Origin: Corythucha ciliata
Lineage: Eukaryota > Arthropoda > Insecta > Hemiptera > Tingidae
Length of the DNA: 64,000 nucleotides
Reading direction: 5' to 3'
Assembly (NCBI GenBank): GCA_038030265.1
Contig: CM075941.1
Location: 60,427,952-60,491,951 of the forward strand
The translations under genes were made by a program, and so were the position numbers. Below are positions 52,433 through 63,445 of the stretch, piece after piece. The notes beneath the pieces were generated by a model. It saw nothing but the letters and a program-made list of their open reading frames with translations. It was not told the origin of the DNA and did no database searches. How positions within the stretch are numbered: position 1 is the stretch's first letter; the number at the start of each line of letters is the position of its first letter.

Positions 52433-52932
52433 NNNNNNNNNNNNNNNNNNNNNNNNNNNNNNNNNNNNNNNNNNNNNNNNNNNNNNNNNNNNNNNNNNNN
52501 NNNNNNNNNNNNNNNNNNNNNNNNNNNNNNNNNNNNNNNNNNNNNNNNNNNNNNNNNNNNNNNNNNNNNNNNNNNNNNNNNNNNNNNNNNNNNNNNNNNN
52601 NNNNNNNNNNNNNNNNNNNNNNNNNNNNNNNNNNNNNNNNNNNNNNNNNNNNNNNNNNNNNNNNNNNNNNNNNNNNNNNNNNNNNNNNNNNNNNNNNNNN
52701 NNNNNNNNNNNNNNNNNNNNNNNNNNNNNNNNNNNNNNNNNNNNNNNNNNNNNNNNNNNNNNNNNNNNNNNNNNNNNNNNNNNNNNNNNNNNNNNNNNNN
52801 NNNNNNNNNNNNNNNNNNNNNNNNNNNNNNNNNNNNNNNNNNNNNNNNNNNNNNNNNNNNNNNNNNNNNNNNNNNNNNNNNNNNNNNNNNNNNNNNNNNN
52901 NNNNNNNNNNNNNNNNNNNNNNNNNNNNNNNN
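52433..52932. other. Assembly gap, 500 N
   Basis: Exactly 500 N, probably a placeholder of unknown true size. It truncates the LINE 5' end and the head of SINE2 copy B. Confidence 0.99.
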
Positions 52933-53527
52933 TATGAGGAAATTGTATATTTTATGAGGACGTTTTCAATTTTATGAGGTAGGGGCAGGTTCGATCCTAG
53001 CAGCGGGGAAGTTTTCTGGTAAAAAATGTAAGTAATGCGAATTTAATACGTAAATGAGTTATTCGAGAAATTTCTTTGTCTCCTAGCCATACACACACGA
53101 TTAATATCATTACATTCGAATTAATATTTTTTCTTGTATTTATTGTTTTACCACTGAGTTTCGGTAAAGCTAGCAATACAACCTTCTGGAGACCTAAAAG
53201 AAATTTGCTTATCGAAGTCTACCCGCCATTTTTCTTCTCCATTGAGTTTCGCTACTATGCTCCTTTAAACCTGTTTAAGGCCTACTGCCGGTCCCTTATA
53301 GAAGCTGATGTCTCTGTAAAGTCATCCTATCTTCCTCTTAAGCTAGGGCCACACATGCGGTATTCGCCGATTGCCGAATATTTGCCGAGTCTCGAGTGGC
53401 TCGGCTCGCTATTCGGCGAGTAAAAACACCCTGGCCACACATGCTGTATTCGTCTAGCTCCTTTCCTCGTCTCGGGAAAGAGACGAGTACTTGGGCGAGT
53501 AAATGTTTAGTCGTCAGTCGTTCAGTC

Positions 53528-56039
53528 ATGGACGAGGTAGTTGTTGCTGCGGCCTCCTTCACTGTTTTGAGTGCAGGGTACGTGTTGAGAAAAAAGAAAA
53601 AAAAAGCCATTAGGAGGAGATGGTGGATGCTGTCACTCAGCAACAGCAGGAGACGGTAAATATTTTTTTTTTCAATATCAGTGGAGCTCATTTTCATAAG
53701 TGTTTGCAACTCTTTGAGGGTGGACGTAGGTAATAAGTGTGTCCATTTCGATAAATTAATCAATACCATTTGAAAGTAAGCTCCTCGATTAATTATTTTT
53801 ATGCCATAAATTTTTCACTGGGTAAACGTTAATTCACAGTTATGATGGATCCAGCTTGCTAGCTGACTTGTCTAGAGAGCCGACTTCAGGGCAGTTCTTT
53901 AACTTTTGCCGCATGTCAACTGAAGACTTCCATTTGTTGCTGTCGAAAGTTGAGCCATTAATTGCTAAGAAGAATACAAAGTGGAGGGAAGCTGTTGCCT
54001 CGAATGTGCGCTTGGCGATAACGCTCCGATTCCTGGCAACTGGAGACAGTTTTCGAAGCCTCCAGTACCTTTTCAAAGTCTCCCATCAGCTGATATCTAC
54101 AATCGTAGCTGATGGATGCAAAGCTATAATACATGTACTGCGGGAGGAGTATGTAAAGGTGAGTGAGTACTATAACTTGGCATTTTTATAGATTGTAAGA
54201 AATCAGTTTTTTTATTTACAATTTTTAAAATCGGCTTGCAAAAAGTAAAAATAACAATTGAAAGAAAATATAGACGAAAAAAAAAAAAAAAAAAGATAAA
54301 AGAACGAAAAAATAAGTATGTATAAAAGAACGAAAAATAGAAGAATTCAAAGAGATGTAAAGTTCATGGTATTGGTTGTAGGTTGCTCGTTCCTTCCAGT
54401 CTCCTCTTGTGAAGCCTTTTCTTCGTCGGTGTCTGTTGCTGAAATTTGCTGCGATACAGTTGAAGCTGTGTGCAGTTGTGAGGGACTTGATAGGGTTGAT
54501 ACGTGGGCTTCAGAATAATAGTGATGTTGGAATCGTGATGAATCACGACTCGGTTGAGAGAATATAAGATTATTCCCGCCGAATTGTCTTTGGTTGGTTC
54601 TCATATCGAATAGTAAATTGTCTATGCGGTTCATAGATACTTCTCGTGCAATCTCGTCTAAATTTCTCAGCTTCACCGCTATCAATTCTCCGTACAGGTC
54701 GCACAAGTCTTTTTCTTTTTTTGGGTTTTGCACAGCATTTTGCAAAATTGCATATGCATTGTCCATCTTTCCTTTAAGTTCATCGTCTTGTGCTCCTCTT
54801 TTCTTCTTTCGAGCAGGCGGTCTCGAGGTAGAAGTTTGAGGAGCACCATCTTCACAGTCGAGAACGCTTCTTGCATCGTCGTTGTCGGGAACTTCGATTT
54901 CTGGAGACGTGACGTTGGAAGCATTAGGTGCGAACAGCGGTTCCTGAAACCGAAAAATTGGCATCACAACGCACGCTTGAGAGGATAATAAATCAAATTA
55001 TGAACCATGCCATGCTAGAATCGCTTCTTAAAAAACTCCATTGGCTGCGTATATCATGCTATCAACCTAGGGCGGAGGGGGCTAAGATGAGGTGGAATTT
55101 TGTTTTCTTTACGCAGGCTGTAAAATAACTCGATTGAAAAAAAAAAAAAAATGAACAATTCATTTTGTTTCGTGAACTTTCCTAAGTAGGTACTGTTTAC
55201 TTTTTTTTTTACTTTTTTTTCAGATGCCTTCTTCACAAGAAGAATGGAGGAATGTTGCTCAAGGTTTTGAAGACATTTGGGATTTTCCACTTTGCATTGG
55301 GGCTTTAGACGGCAAACACGTCATGGTTCAGGCACCAAGGAAAAGCGGGTCAGACTTCTTCAATTATAAGCAATTTTTCAGCATCGTTCTTATGGGCCTA
55401 GTGGACGCTAACTACTGCTTCCTCTTCGCTGAATGTGGGTGCCAAGGAAGGCTCAGCGATGGCGCTGTTTACAAGAACACCCTACTGTGCAGAAAAATCG
55501 ACGAGGAACAGCTCAATTTTCCTTCGGACCACCAATTGCTGGGGATCGAACAGCCGATGCCGTACGTCATTGTCAGCGACGACGCTTTTCCTCTGAGCCG
55601 GCGAATGATGAAGCCCTTTCCTGGCCTCCACGATCAAGGAAGCAGACATCGTATTTTTAACTACCGACTTTCGAGAGCGAGGAGAGTAGTCGAAAATGCA
55701 TTCGGTATAATGACTAACGTTTTCCGGGTTCTTAGAAAACCCATGCTACTGGAACCCGATAAAGCTTCTGCAGTGGTGATGGCTTGTGTCTGCTTACACA
55801 ACTTTTTAAGAAGGAGCAACACATCACGACAATTGTACACTCCACCAGGCTCTCTAGACTCGGAGAACGCTGGAAATGTGGTGAATGGATCATGGCGACA
55901 AAGCGTCGATTCATCGTCCATGATACCACTCCCCAAAATTCCTCGACGGGCTTCTACGGAAGCACGCGAAATAAGGGAGCGTTTTGCTGAGTATTTCGTC
56001 GACACAGGGCGAGTGCCATGGCAAGACGAGTATGCCTAA
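53528..56039 (+). CDS. Harbinger-A transposase, three exons, ~420 aa, apparently intact
   Basis: Exon 1 53,528-53,655 (MDEVVVAAASFTVL ... KKAIRRRWWML), donor ACG|GTAAAT. Exon 2 53,840-54,158 (acceptor TTCACAG; LLADLSREPTSGQFFNFCRM, NVRLAITLRFLATGDSFRSL, an HTH-like LFKVSHQLISTIV), donor AAG|GTGAGT. Exon 3 55,224-56,039 (acceptor TTTTCAG). Phases join without stops. Exon 3 holds the DDE core: CIGALDGKHV (first Asp), YVIVSDDAFPLSRRMM (second Asp), RARRVVENAFGIM (Glu), then CVCLHNFLR and an Arg-rich tail ending WQDEY. The length is close to HARBI1-like proteins (350-450 aa). All key residues are present, so activity is possible. Intron 2 contains an exon of the accessory gene on the other strand. 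Confidence 0.9.
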
Positions 56040-56765
56040 TTATCGCTGCTTTTACTTCCAAGTTTTTTATATGTTTCATTTTTTTTTTTCTTTTATTCTT
56101 AACTGTTTGATAAGGTATTGAAATAAATTTTTTGAAATAAACCTGGAAATTGATTTCTCACTTTATAAGTCAAACTCTTCCCCTTGTTACGGAGTAAGGC
56201 TCAATTTATACGTTGGGCCACCTTTAACTTCCATGTTCCCCCAAGTAAGTTTGGAAATGGGTGAAAAAAAAAGTGCTCGAGATGAGTGGTCGATCCGGGC
56301 AAGAACAAGTAAAAAGAAAAATAGGCAATTTTTGCAGCCGCTTCCCCGACATTTTAAGTCTTTCATAAATTTATTTTGGGCATGCAATAACTCCATAGAA
56401 GTGATAAATTTTATTGAACTCACCTCTGAATTGATAGTCTCTCGTGGTGTGTCCTTGTCAGCGAGAAACCGGGCCATGATGTCATAAGCAAACCAATTTG
56501 GCTTGTAAACTTCGTCACTCCCCGCTCCACTCCTCTTGCTCTCCTTCACTTTCTTCAAGCACCCCCTAAACGATGCCATCAAGGAATCTTTTTTTTTTTT
56601 TAGTTCTTGAATTGAAAATTGGCCCCCCATGCCACTTTCCAATCGTCTCCACGCGTCATGGACATCGTGTCGCTGCTTGTGCTTGGGATGCGACGCCTTC
56701 CAAATTAGTTCTTCCATTTCATATAACTCTAGAAACTGCACAATTAATTCGTTTGTCCACTCCAT
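54347..56765 (-). CDS. Harbinger-A MADF-type accessory DNA-binding protein, two exons, ~312 aa
   Basis: Exon 1 56,765-56,424 (114 codons) is a MADF/Myb-like domain: MEWTNELIVQFLELYEMEEL, HDVHDAWRRLESGM, FSIQELKKKKDSLMASF and YKPNWFAYDIMARFL. The donor GAG|GTGAGT is at 56,423. Exon 2 54,943-54,347 (199 codons with stop; acceptor GGTTTCAG) is acidic then helical (DLCDLYGELIAVKLRNLDEI) and Ser/Thr-rich at the end. Both joins are phase 0. Such proteins are the second gene of PIF/Harbinger elements and bind TIRs and escort the transposase. The start at 56,765 is preferred over 56,786 because MEWT fits the domain start. Exon 2 lies within intron 2 of the transposase. Confidence 0.85.
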
Positions 56766-57285
56766 GGCGACGAAAATAATTCTCACTGGTCACAGATGAA
56801 ATGAAGATGACAAACGTGAAACGGAGGGAGCCAAGGGCAAGGACATTAAAAAAAATACTCAGCACCTTTTTTTCTTCTTTTACCTCTTTTTCGTTTTCAT
56901 CCCCCTAAATAATCGCTTAGTCACATGCCGAATGTGTGGCCGGGGAATTTGCTCGTCACTTCACGAATATTCGCCTCCTTTGACTCGGGTAAAAGACCGA
57001 CTTCAAGCGGAGCACCCCCGAGTACGAATATTTGCCACTCGGCGAATAGCGAGTGCCCGGCCACACTATTCGTGATTCGGCGAAACTTTACTCGGCACTC
57101 GGCGAATGCCGCATGTGTGGCCCTAGCTTTACAGGTCCATCCGAAGCTCTCTACAACTTCGGTAATAATGGAAACCTTCAGCCTTTTTGGTTTTGGACGC
57201 TATTGCAAGTTTTTCAGAAATAGTTGTGCTTCTGTAAACAGCTTCTGTTAGACTTACGCGAAGTACTACCGAAGTCGAATTGTTA

Positions 57286-57585
57286 GTTGGGTGACTAACG
57301 AAATTTTTGTTTCCCTGAAGCGTCTTTCTTCTTTGGGACGATCCATAAAGGGGCATTATAAGGGGAATTTGATGGTTGTATAACTTCGTTATCTAATAGT
57401 TTTTGAATTTGGTTTTGGACTTCTGTCCTATAAACTTCGGGGTACCTGTAAGAATTGGTGTAAACTGTCATCCGTAGTACGGATAATGTGTTTTATTTCA
57501 CTCGTTGTACTCAATTTTTCATTTTCACCATACAATATTTCTGAATAGTCAATCAATAATTTTTCCAGTTGATTTTGTTCCTCTT
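57286..57585 (-). pseudogene. Gypsy-B copy 2, RT-start fragment (hAT-A empty site)
   Basis: The reverse complement matches Gypsy-B copy 1 at ~12,225-12,393 joined directly to 20,175-20,302. The hAT-A target is single here: CCTATAAA at 57,427-57,434 on the plus strand. Small differences (an indel near 57,455-57,470) disrupt the frame. On the left it ends at SINE2 copy B, on the right at the piggyBac. Confidence 0.88.
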
Positions 57586-60500
57586 CCCTAGAATGGAAAC
57601 GTCATCCGATAGGTTTTTAAAGGAAACATTGAGTAAATTTTACTCCGATGAGCAGAAGTCCCTTTTCCCTCCTTCGTTTTCATAGTATAGTTGTGTAATA
57701 AGGAAATATGAATGAACTACGCTCAGATAACTGTATTTTTATTCAATTAACCATGTGAACGCTAATTATTGAACATTACATAAAATTTCTCAACTCTGAA
57801 AAAAAGTAAATGACTTAGGCTTAGGAACCTTCAACTTTCAATAATTCACGAAATAACATTTTGAACAATGAGAATATCATAAAACAAAACCATAATCTGA
57901 TATATGTACCCCTTTCAACGAACACAGACAAATCTATTGGTTCATAAATTATGATAATACCAGAAAAATTACCATAATAATAAATGACGGTATCACAATT
58001 CAGACGAGTGCGTTTCACCGAATTGGAAAACAAATATGGACTGGTCAATGTCACATCCACAATTTATATTGAGTAAGTCGTACGCAATATAAAAATATAT
58101 TCAAAAATTCTTTCTAGTTTCTTTTCGTTAGACTAGAGTTTATAATCTCTTAGTAAAATACGAGTAATATTCTAAAAATTATCAAAAAATTGTTGCTTCA
58201 GTCTTGTATAAAAAATAATGAAGTGTCTTTAGAACAATATTCGTTTTGATCTAAACGCTGTACCGCTATCACGTAGGTATATAAACTTGTAGGTACTATA
58301 TAAAGGAAGATACCTATCTAAGAGCAGTCCTCGCAAGATTTAACTTGGTGACGTCCGCAAATTGCTTTCTTGCAACGTTTGCAAAATGTTGTTGTATATT
58401 TCCTGAGTGATGACGGACAAAAAGCGCAGTACTTCCTTTTTTTTGGTTCCTGTGCTGCCTGATCGTGAGATTCTTGAGCTACTGAAGATGAAGAATCCAA
58501 CCCCAAGTTTCCCTCTATGGCCATTCGTAGCTCCTTAGTCAGTCGGAAATTCAACCTCTGTGTTTTCCAATCAGAGGTGAGTTGTTCATACAACTTGAAC
58601 ATGAAGTCCATGCGAGTAAGATTCTTCTTCTTTTTTCGAGTTGACGATCCGCTAACATTTACGTTTGAATCTTTTCGATAGAAATTATGCTTATGAACCA
58701 CGTAGGCATTAACGCATGCCAGATTCAATATGTTATAAAAGAAGCATAATGGCCAACGTTTAGTTTTCCTGTTACATGACATGTTCGAACAAAGTTGATC
58801 AAGGGTGTCCACTCCACCTTTAGTAGCGTTATAGGTGTGTATCATTGAAGGCTTCTTACTAAATGGATGCAAATCTGGTTGGTCATGCATGGAGGAAACC
58901 AAACTTACTAATTTATTTTGTTTAGATTTGTATGACACTGCAGCCATATCCTCATGAAACAAGAATAGGGAGGATCCAACTTTCCTTTTTTTGTAGCTGG
59001 GATCCACAAACTCTGGTGGTAGTTCTCGTTTGTTTCGCCTTATTGTACCCAATGCTGTCAAACCATGTTCTTTCAAAAGCTTTGACACTAGTGGCACACT
59101 AGTGAACCAGTTGTCGAAGGTCACATTTCGGTTTGAATTTTTCACACTCGTCACCAATTTCTTCACGTACAAATCAGCTGTAGATCCATCGGGTAGAGTT
59201 CCTTTTCCACAATATGCAATTCCATCTACCATATACTTTGTCGAAGAGTCACACATCAATATCTTCTTCAAGCCATATTTGGCCGGTTTATTTGGCATAT
59301 ATTGGCGAAATGAACATCTTCCTCTGAATGAAACGAGTTGCTCATCAATCGTCAGATGTGACCCTGGCTTGTAATTAGTTCTGCAAAAACAAATTCCAAA
59401 TTTGATATATTGGGGCGAGTTTGCTTTCTTCAAGTCGATCCGAACGAGTTGATTTATCGTCGAAACGAAGGCATCTTATCAAAAACTCGAATCTCTTTAT
59501 AGACATAACAGTTCGATACATGTCTCCACAATGCGACTTATTGAAAAGCGTTGTCGTTGGAAGATGGTTGTCCTTTTTGGCAGCTGCATAGATCAACATC
59601 CCAATTAACCCTTTCAACTCGTCCAAGGAGACAATGTCCTGAAGCGTTTTGTTTTCCTTGTTTTTGTATTTAGCTCGGTATTGAGCAATTTCCTCATTTG
59701 AGTGTTGCTTTATGATTTCTAACATATTATCAGTAATGAATGATGAGAAACATTCAATTGGTTCAACAGCACCTCTTGCATTCGAGCATGGTCCAGGTAA
59801 GATGTGCACCACGTTTCTTGCTGCTGTTTTTCCGCCTGTTCGTTGGACGGAATGAGCATTCCATACAAAAGCGTTGCCATCCTTATCTTCCTTCCCACGA
59901 ACAGTATCAGTATCAATTGTTATGATTGTCTCTTCTTCACTTTCAGCTGCTTTCCTGGGTTTCTTTTGAGATGGACCTTGAGAATGTTGATGCTTACGAG
60001 TAGCTGAGGCCTTCCTCTTCTTCACACCTGTACTTGTTTCACCCTCCTCAACAGCATTTTGCACGGAAACATCAATCAAATCTTCTATCTCTCCAGCCTG
60101 CAGTAGTTCGAAGTCTGAATCACTTCCTGAAGAAGTAGTACTCCCTCCTCCAGAATCTGCCCATTCGAGATTATCCTCTTCACCATCGTCATCAGAGCTG
60201 TCAATAGGGATTGAATCTTCTTCATCCGAAAGTTCTTGCATCACCCTCCGGATATCTTCTGGGTTGGAATACTTCCTCTTATCCATGGTGTGAACCTGTA
60301 GTGGAAGAAAAATACGAGGTGTTATTCTCATTGATTCACACTACAATAAGTGCCAAAATGCTGGCAAAATAGTTCAATGCTACATAATTACAACTGCCGC
60401 AATTTTATCATAATCGTGGATGCCATGGATGAAAATCATGAGTACTCATGACTCATTTGAATGATCGTTGAAAGGAAACAATGGATAAGAATTACTCCGT

Positions 60501-60773
60501 TAGTAGGTACACTAATGGAAACAGTGAGTCACTCCGACTCCTCATCACCTACGTTATTGGAAACATTGAGTAATTTTTACTTACTGACCTTGAGAAACGA
60601 GGTAGGTACTGCAACAAGAACAGTCAGAACATCACCACTACACACGCGTTACTGACTAGACATCCTGGGTGAAGCATAGCAGGACCTAGGCGGCGCCACC
60701 TACCTGTGCATAGCCAGTGATACCAACTGAACATTGAGATGAGTAAGATTTACTCCATATTTCCATTCTAGGG
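57586..60773 (-). mobile_element. piggyBac-A: 3,188-bp element inserted in Gypsy-B copy 2
   Basis: The termini CCCTAGAATGGAAA (57,586) and TTTCCATTCTAGGG (ending 60,773) are perfect 14-bp complements of the piggyBac type. TTAA follows the right end (60,774-60,777); the left flank reads TCTT, so that side is altered. Flanking Gypsy-B sequence continues on both sides. A palindrome-like GAGTAAATTTTACTC and GGAAACA.TGAGTAA/C motifs recur near both ends (57,624-57,641; 60,520-60,760). One transposase gene with one frameshift lies inside. Confidence 0.88.
58318..60286 (-). pseudogene. piggyBac-A transposase with a single frameshift
   Basis: The first frame (60,286-59,375) has an acidic N-terminus (MDKRKYSNPEDIRRVMQELS), a K/R-rich nuclear-targeting-like patch (VKKRKASATRKHQHS), then ECFSSFITDNMLEIIKQHSN, LKGLIGMLIYAAAKKDNHLP and RFEFLIRCLRFDDKSTR. 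One base change near 59,385-59,395 shifts to the second frame (59,433-58,318): HLTIDEQLVSFRGRCSFRQY (first Asp), NVTFDNWFTSVPLVSKLL (second Asp), KGGVDTLDQLCSNMSCN (third Asp), then a C-terminal zinc finger CAFCPSSLRKYTTTFCKRCKKAICGRH region. Total ~670 aa. All catalytic residues are present; a sequencing or assembly error is not excluded. Confidence 0.9.
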
Positions 60774-61019
60774 TTAAATGTTCTAATCTCAATTGATTAA
60801 ATAATTTCAAAACTTTTATTTTGTTTCTTTCAGTTGGATGGGTAACCCTTCAGAATGGGTTGCAGGGAGTTTCATTCTCTAGAAAAGGAAGGTGGGGGTT
60901 GTTATTGTTTACATATTAAAAGATATCTTACTACTAAGAAGGTGCTTACGTGTCTACTATTGTTTAGGGGGGAAACTAGATCTAATGGTTAACTTACATA
61001 TATCGCGGCGGACTTAACT
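60774..61019 (-). repeat. Gypsy-B copy 2: short internal piece plus LTR
   Basis: 60,774-60,844 matches the region upstream of RT (copy 1 ~12,168-12,228). It is joined directly to an LTR copy (60,847-61,019), skipping gag and most of protease. The LTR shows the same blocks as 23,638-23,794 (CTAGATCTAATGG, CTACTATTGTTTAGGGG, GGTGCTTACGTG) in reverse orientation, with an extra TTACATATAT insertion. This is an internally deleted copy. Confidence 0.8.
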
Positions 61020-61079
61020 TACATATATATTATTAAACAAACATGATGGAACTGTTCATTTAAAATAGGTAGAGAGACT

Positions 61080-61300
61080 AACAAGAGCCGCTGTTCGTTC
61101 ATAAGGTGACTCCTGAAGACTGGAGAAAAGTGATTGCTCACACTAAGCGGATCAAAGAGGGAATATTAGAAAACAATGTCGACGAATTGATCATTTCGAT
61201 AAGATCCTCTTCATCGTCATCCAACAATTCCATGGGTAGCTCGATCCTCACACAGAGCGACGAGGAATGTGATCTAACACCAAGATCGCACCAACCAGAA
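61080..61300 (+). pseudogene. IS630/Tc1-like transposase C-terminal fragment
   Basis: FVHKVTPEDWRKVIAHTKRI followed by a negatively charged helix and a SSSSSSNNS tract matches the C-terminal block VTP..W....H...... of the remnant at 9,623-10,433. No DDE core precedes it; sequence to the left is the Gypsy-B LTR and an unassigned ~60 bp. Confidence 0.5.
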
Positions 61301-62127
61301 GCTGATCAAAGATGGATGGATGGCGTTGTACTCCCAGTGATTAAATTATACAAAATAAAGCAATACTTTACTTGTCCGTACGTCATTTCAAAACTAAACA
61401 AATCAATCGAATAACGAAACGACTGTTTCGTGGACTGATTGGTGGAAGAAATTTTTTTTACCTGCCGCTTTCTGGGTATAGGGGCTCTCTGCGTCCGTTT
61501 GACTTGTTCTCAGAATCAATGTCTTCATCCGACAACGGCGAAAATTTGTTAGCTGTAGGTAGGGGCCGCGATTTAATGAATTATTCACAACTTTGCGTCT
61601 TTTGTTTGACGTAATAGGAATGGTAACAAAACCGTCGGAGGTTGAGCTCATTTCGTTCGAGCGGAAGCGAAGTCCGATTTAATATAAAAGGAAATTAAGA
61701 AATATATAGGTACTTATATAAATTAAAAGACTGTCGCCGCTCGCGATAATAGGTGTGCACTGTACAAAGTCAAGTGATGTAAGGAGTGACAAACAAATCC
61801 CGTGGACTGGAAATCCTCTCTTCACTGACGTTCCTTTTGGCATGAAGAGTTGGCCCAGATGACTCTTTTAGAACATTTTGAGCAGCTCAGCGGCCAATAG
61901 GCTCAGGAGATGCACCGATCACAACCCACTTAGTCCAGATTAATTGCTTGAGGAGAGCGCCCTCGATGGCAAAAAGACTTCATTGAGGTCGAATGTTTTG
62001 AATCAACAGGTGCAGTGATCCGGGATTTTTTTTTGGGTCTTTTCTTTTTAACTCTTTGAAGCCAGACCGGAAACATGAAGTGCTGACGTGATGTATAGCT
62101 CATCTTATGATTCAATGCCATTGTATT
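61301..62127. other. No gene recognised
   Basis: Short frames only. The minus frame at 61,403-61,651 (82 codons, MSSTSDGFVTIPITSNKRRK) looks basic and possibly exon-like but has no identifiable domain. Confidence 0.3.
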
Positions 62128-62397
62128 TTACTGAATCGTCAATTTTGCCCGGTGGGCTGAAAATATTTCAGCGGTGTATGTGCGAAATTTCACACTTGAA
62201 GGCCGAATCGGCTGTTGAAGGTCGAGGCTTATAGAATTAAAATTGTTAGTGAGATCGCTTAAACTACGAGGGTTAGTCGGTAGTGCATGCAAAAAGCTGT
62301 AGCCGTAGGAGCCTACATTGTCTGTCTTCCCTCGTTGAGGTGCGTTAAAAACGAACCGGTTTCGGCTGCTCGCCATCTGCAGCGTCCGGAGGTACAA
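62128..62397 (-). pseudogene. Segment sharing the 33,385-33,490 exon-like repeat
   Basis: Codes for MASSRNRFVFNAPQRGKTDN VGSYGY, the diverged counterpart of the copy at 33.4 kb, then an unrelated tail. It adjoins the degenerate C-terminus of Gypsy-C near 62,390-62,440. Confidence 0.45.
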
Positions 62398-62449
62398 CTG
62401 AAACTACTTCCAGACGCAAACGCACTTCATCGAAGGAAGACAGACCATG

Positions 62450-63420
62450 TAGGCTTTGGTCGGTATGTTTTTCCCATTTTCTTGGTCTTTTAATTTGGTT
62501 TGGGTGAACTTTACCCTTTTTCTTGCCTATCTTTATTTCATTTTCTTCTTTATTGTAATGTGCTTTCTTATAATTATTTTTAGCGTTATTCCTAACGTAA
62601 GTTTTGATACATACGTCACCTTCAGGAATATCAATTTTTTCACGAGTTTTATTAAGTTGAGAGGTTCTGTCTTCCTTCTCTTTTTCAATAATTTATTTTA
62701 TAGCCTTGTTAATAAGATGTCTTTCTTTATGGAATTCGTTAGTTTTCTGTTCCATTACAAATTTTGTGTTAGGTTCGGTGGGCTTGGTTATGCCAAACGT
62801 TATTTCGTTAGGGGTGAGTTATTATATGCGTTGAGGGCTAGGTGTATTAAATTTGACGTGGATATGTCTTTGTTTTCGGTTCTTATAATATTCAGTATTT
62901 CTAAAAGAGTGGAGTGTGCTCTATTAATTAATCCGTTTGAGTTGTGATAATTAGTTGTTGTTAGATAGAGGTTAGTGTTATTGTATTCGAGAAAATTTTT
63001 AACTGTGTTATTTACAAATTCGGCTCCATTGTCTGCTTGAATTTCTAGGGGCGCCGGGAAAGTACCGAAATATGCCTTCAATTTGTTCAACTGCATTTTT
63101 GTTGTTGAGTTTATATGCGAATAATTTTTTTGAGAAGCAATCAATCAGGGTTAATAAGAGAGCGTTGTTATAAAAAAGAATATCCATTTGCAATTTTTCG
63201 AATGGCTTGTCTGGAGCAGGGGTTTGTTTGAATTCTGGTTTGGGGGGTTTTCTGTCATATTTGACTTGTTTACATGTGCTGCAGTTATTTACGAATTTAG
63301 TTATTTCTGTTGGCATTCCAGGCCAATAATTCTTTTTCTTTAGATTTAGGTACCTACACATCATTTATTCCTCTGAGGCAGGTTTTTCCGCAGTGTTCAT
63401 TCGTGATTAGTTCTATTCGA
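62450..63420 (-). pseudogene. Gypsy-C integrase with frameshifts
   Basis: ITNEHCGKTCLRGIND (zinc-binding His region; a stop follows), RYLNLKKKNYWPGMPTEITK FVNNCSTCKQVK (C-x2-C), PFEKLQMDILFYNNALLLTL IDCFSKK (first Asp), then after a frame change near 63,050 ADNGAEFVNNTVKNFLEYNN (second Asp region), HNSNGLINRAHSTLLEIL (an Asn-Arg where the catalytic Glu block GxxER normally lies, so the Glu may be lost) and LALNAYNNSPLTK. The tail continues in broken frames. Two or more lesions make it inactive. Confidence 0.78.
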
Positions 63421-63445
63421 TCTTCCTTTTCTTCTACATCGATAT

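Larger units (their letters stand above)
53341..57128 (+). mobile_element. Harbinger-A: 3,788-bp PIF/Harbinger transposon, TSD TTA, two apparently intact genes
   Basis: The left end AGCTAGGGCCACACATGCGG and the right end its complement form ~30-bp TIRs with one mismatch seen. They are flanked by TTA at 53,338-53,340 and 57,129-57,131, the hallmark Harbinger target. The continuous SINE2 copy at ~28,399-28,405 shows a single TAA/TTA, confirming the insertion. GCCGAATA/TTCGGCGA motifs are repeated several times near both ends (53,365-53,420 and 56,990-57,110). It carries a three-exon DDE transposase (plus) and a two-exon MADF protein (minus), both with phase-compatible introns and no stops. Confidence 0.95.
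52980..57285 (+). mobile_element. SINE2 copy B, split by Harbinger-A
   Basis: 52,980-53,340 and 57,129-57,285 together align, in reverse orientation, with the continuous copy at 28,225-28,800: box B GGTTCGATCCTAGCAGCGGG at ~52,989, and the same body up to GAATTGTTAGTTGGGTG. The only structural difference is Harbinger-A plus a duplicated TTA. The 3' end abuts Gypsy-B copy 2 near 57,286. Confidence 0.7.

Noticed and set aside
59375..59433. An intron joining the two piggyBac-A frames (TTTTTGCAG looks like an acceptor)
   Set aside because: No donor lies upstream in a position that would keep the conserved blocks; the sequence is continuous with the protein pattern across the point, so a one-base frameshift is simpler.
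44186..60286. The two piggyBac genes as copies of one element
   Set aside because: Their catalytic blocks align but differ in many residues (for example IPFRGRCSFRQYLPNKPNKY versus VSFRGRCSFRQYMPNKPAKY), so they are separate families.
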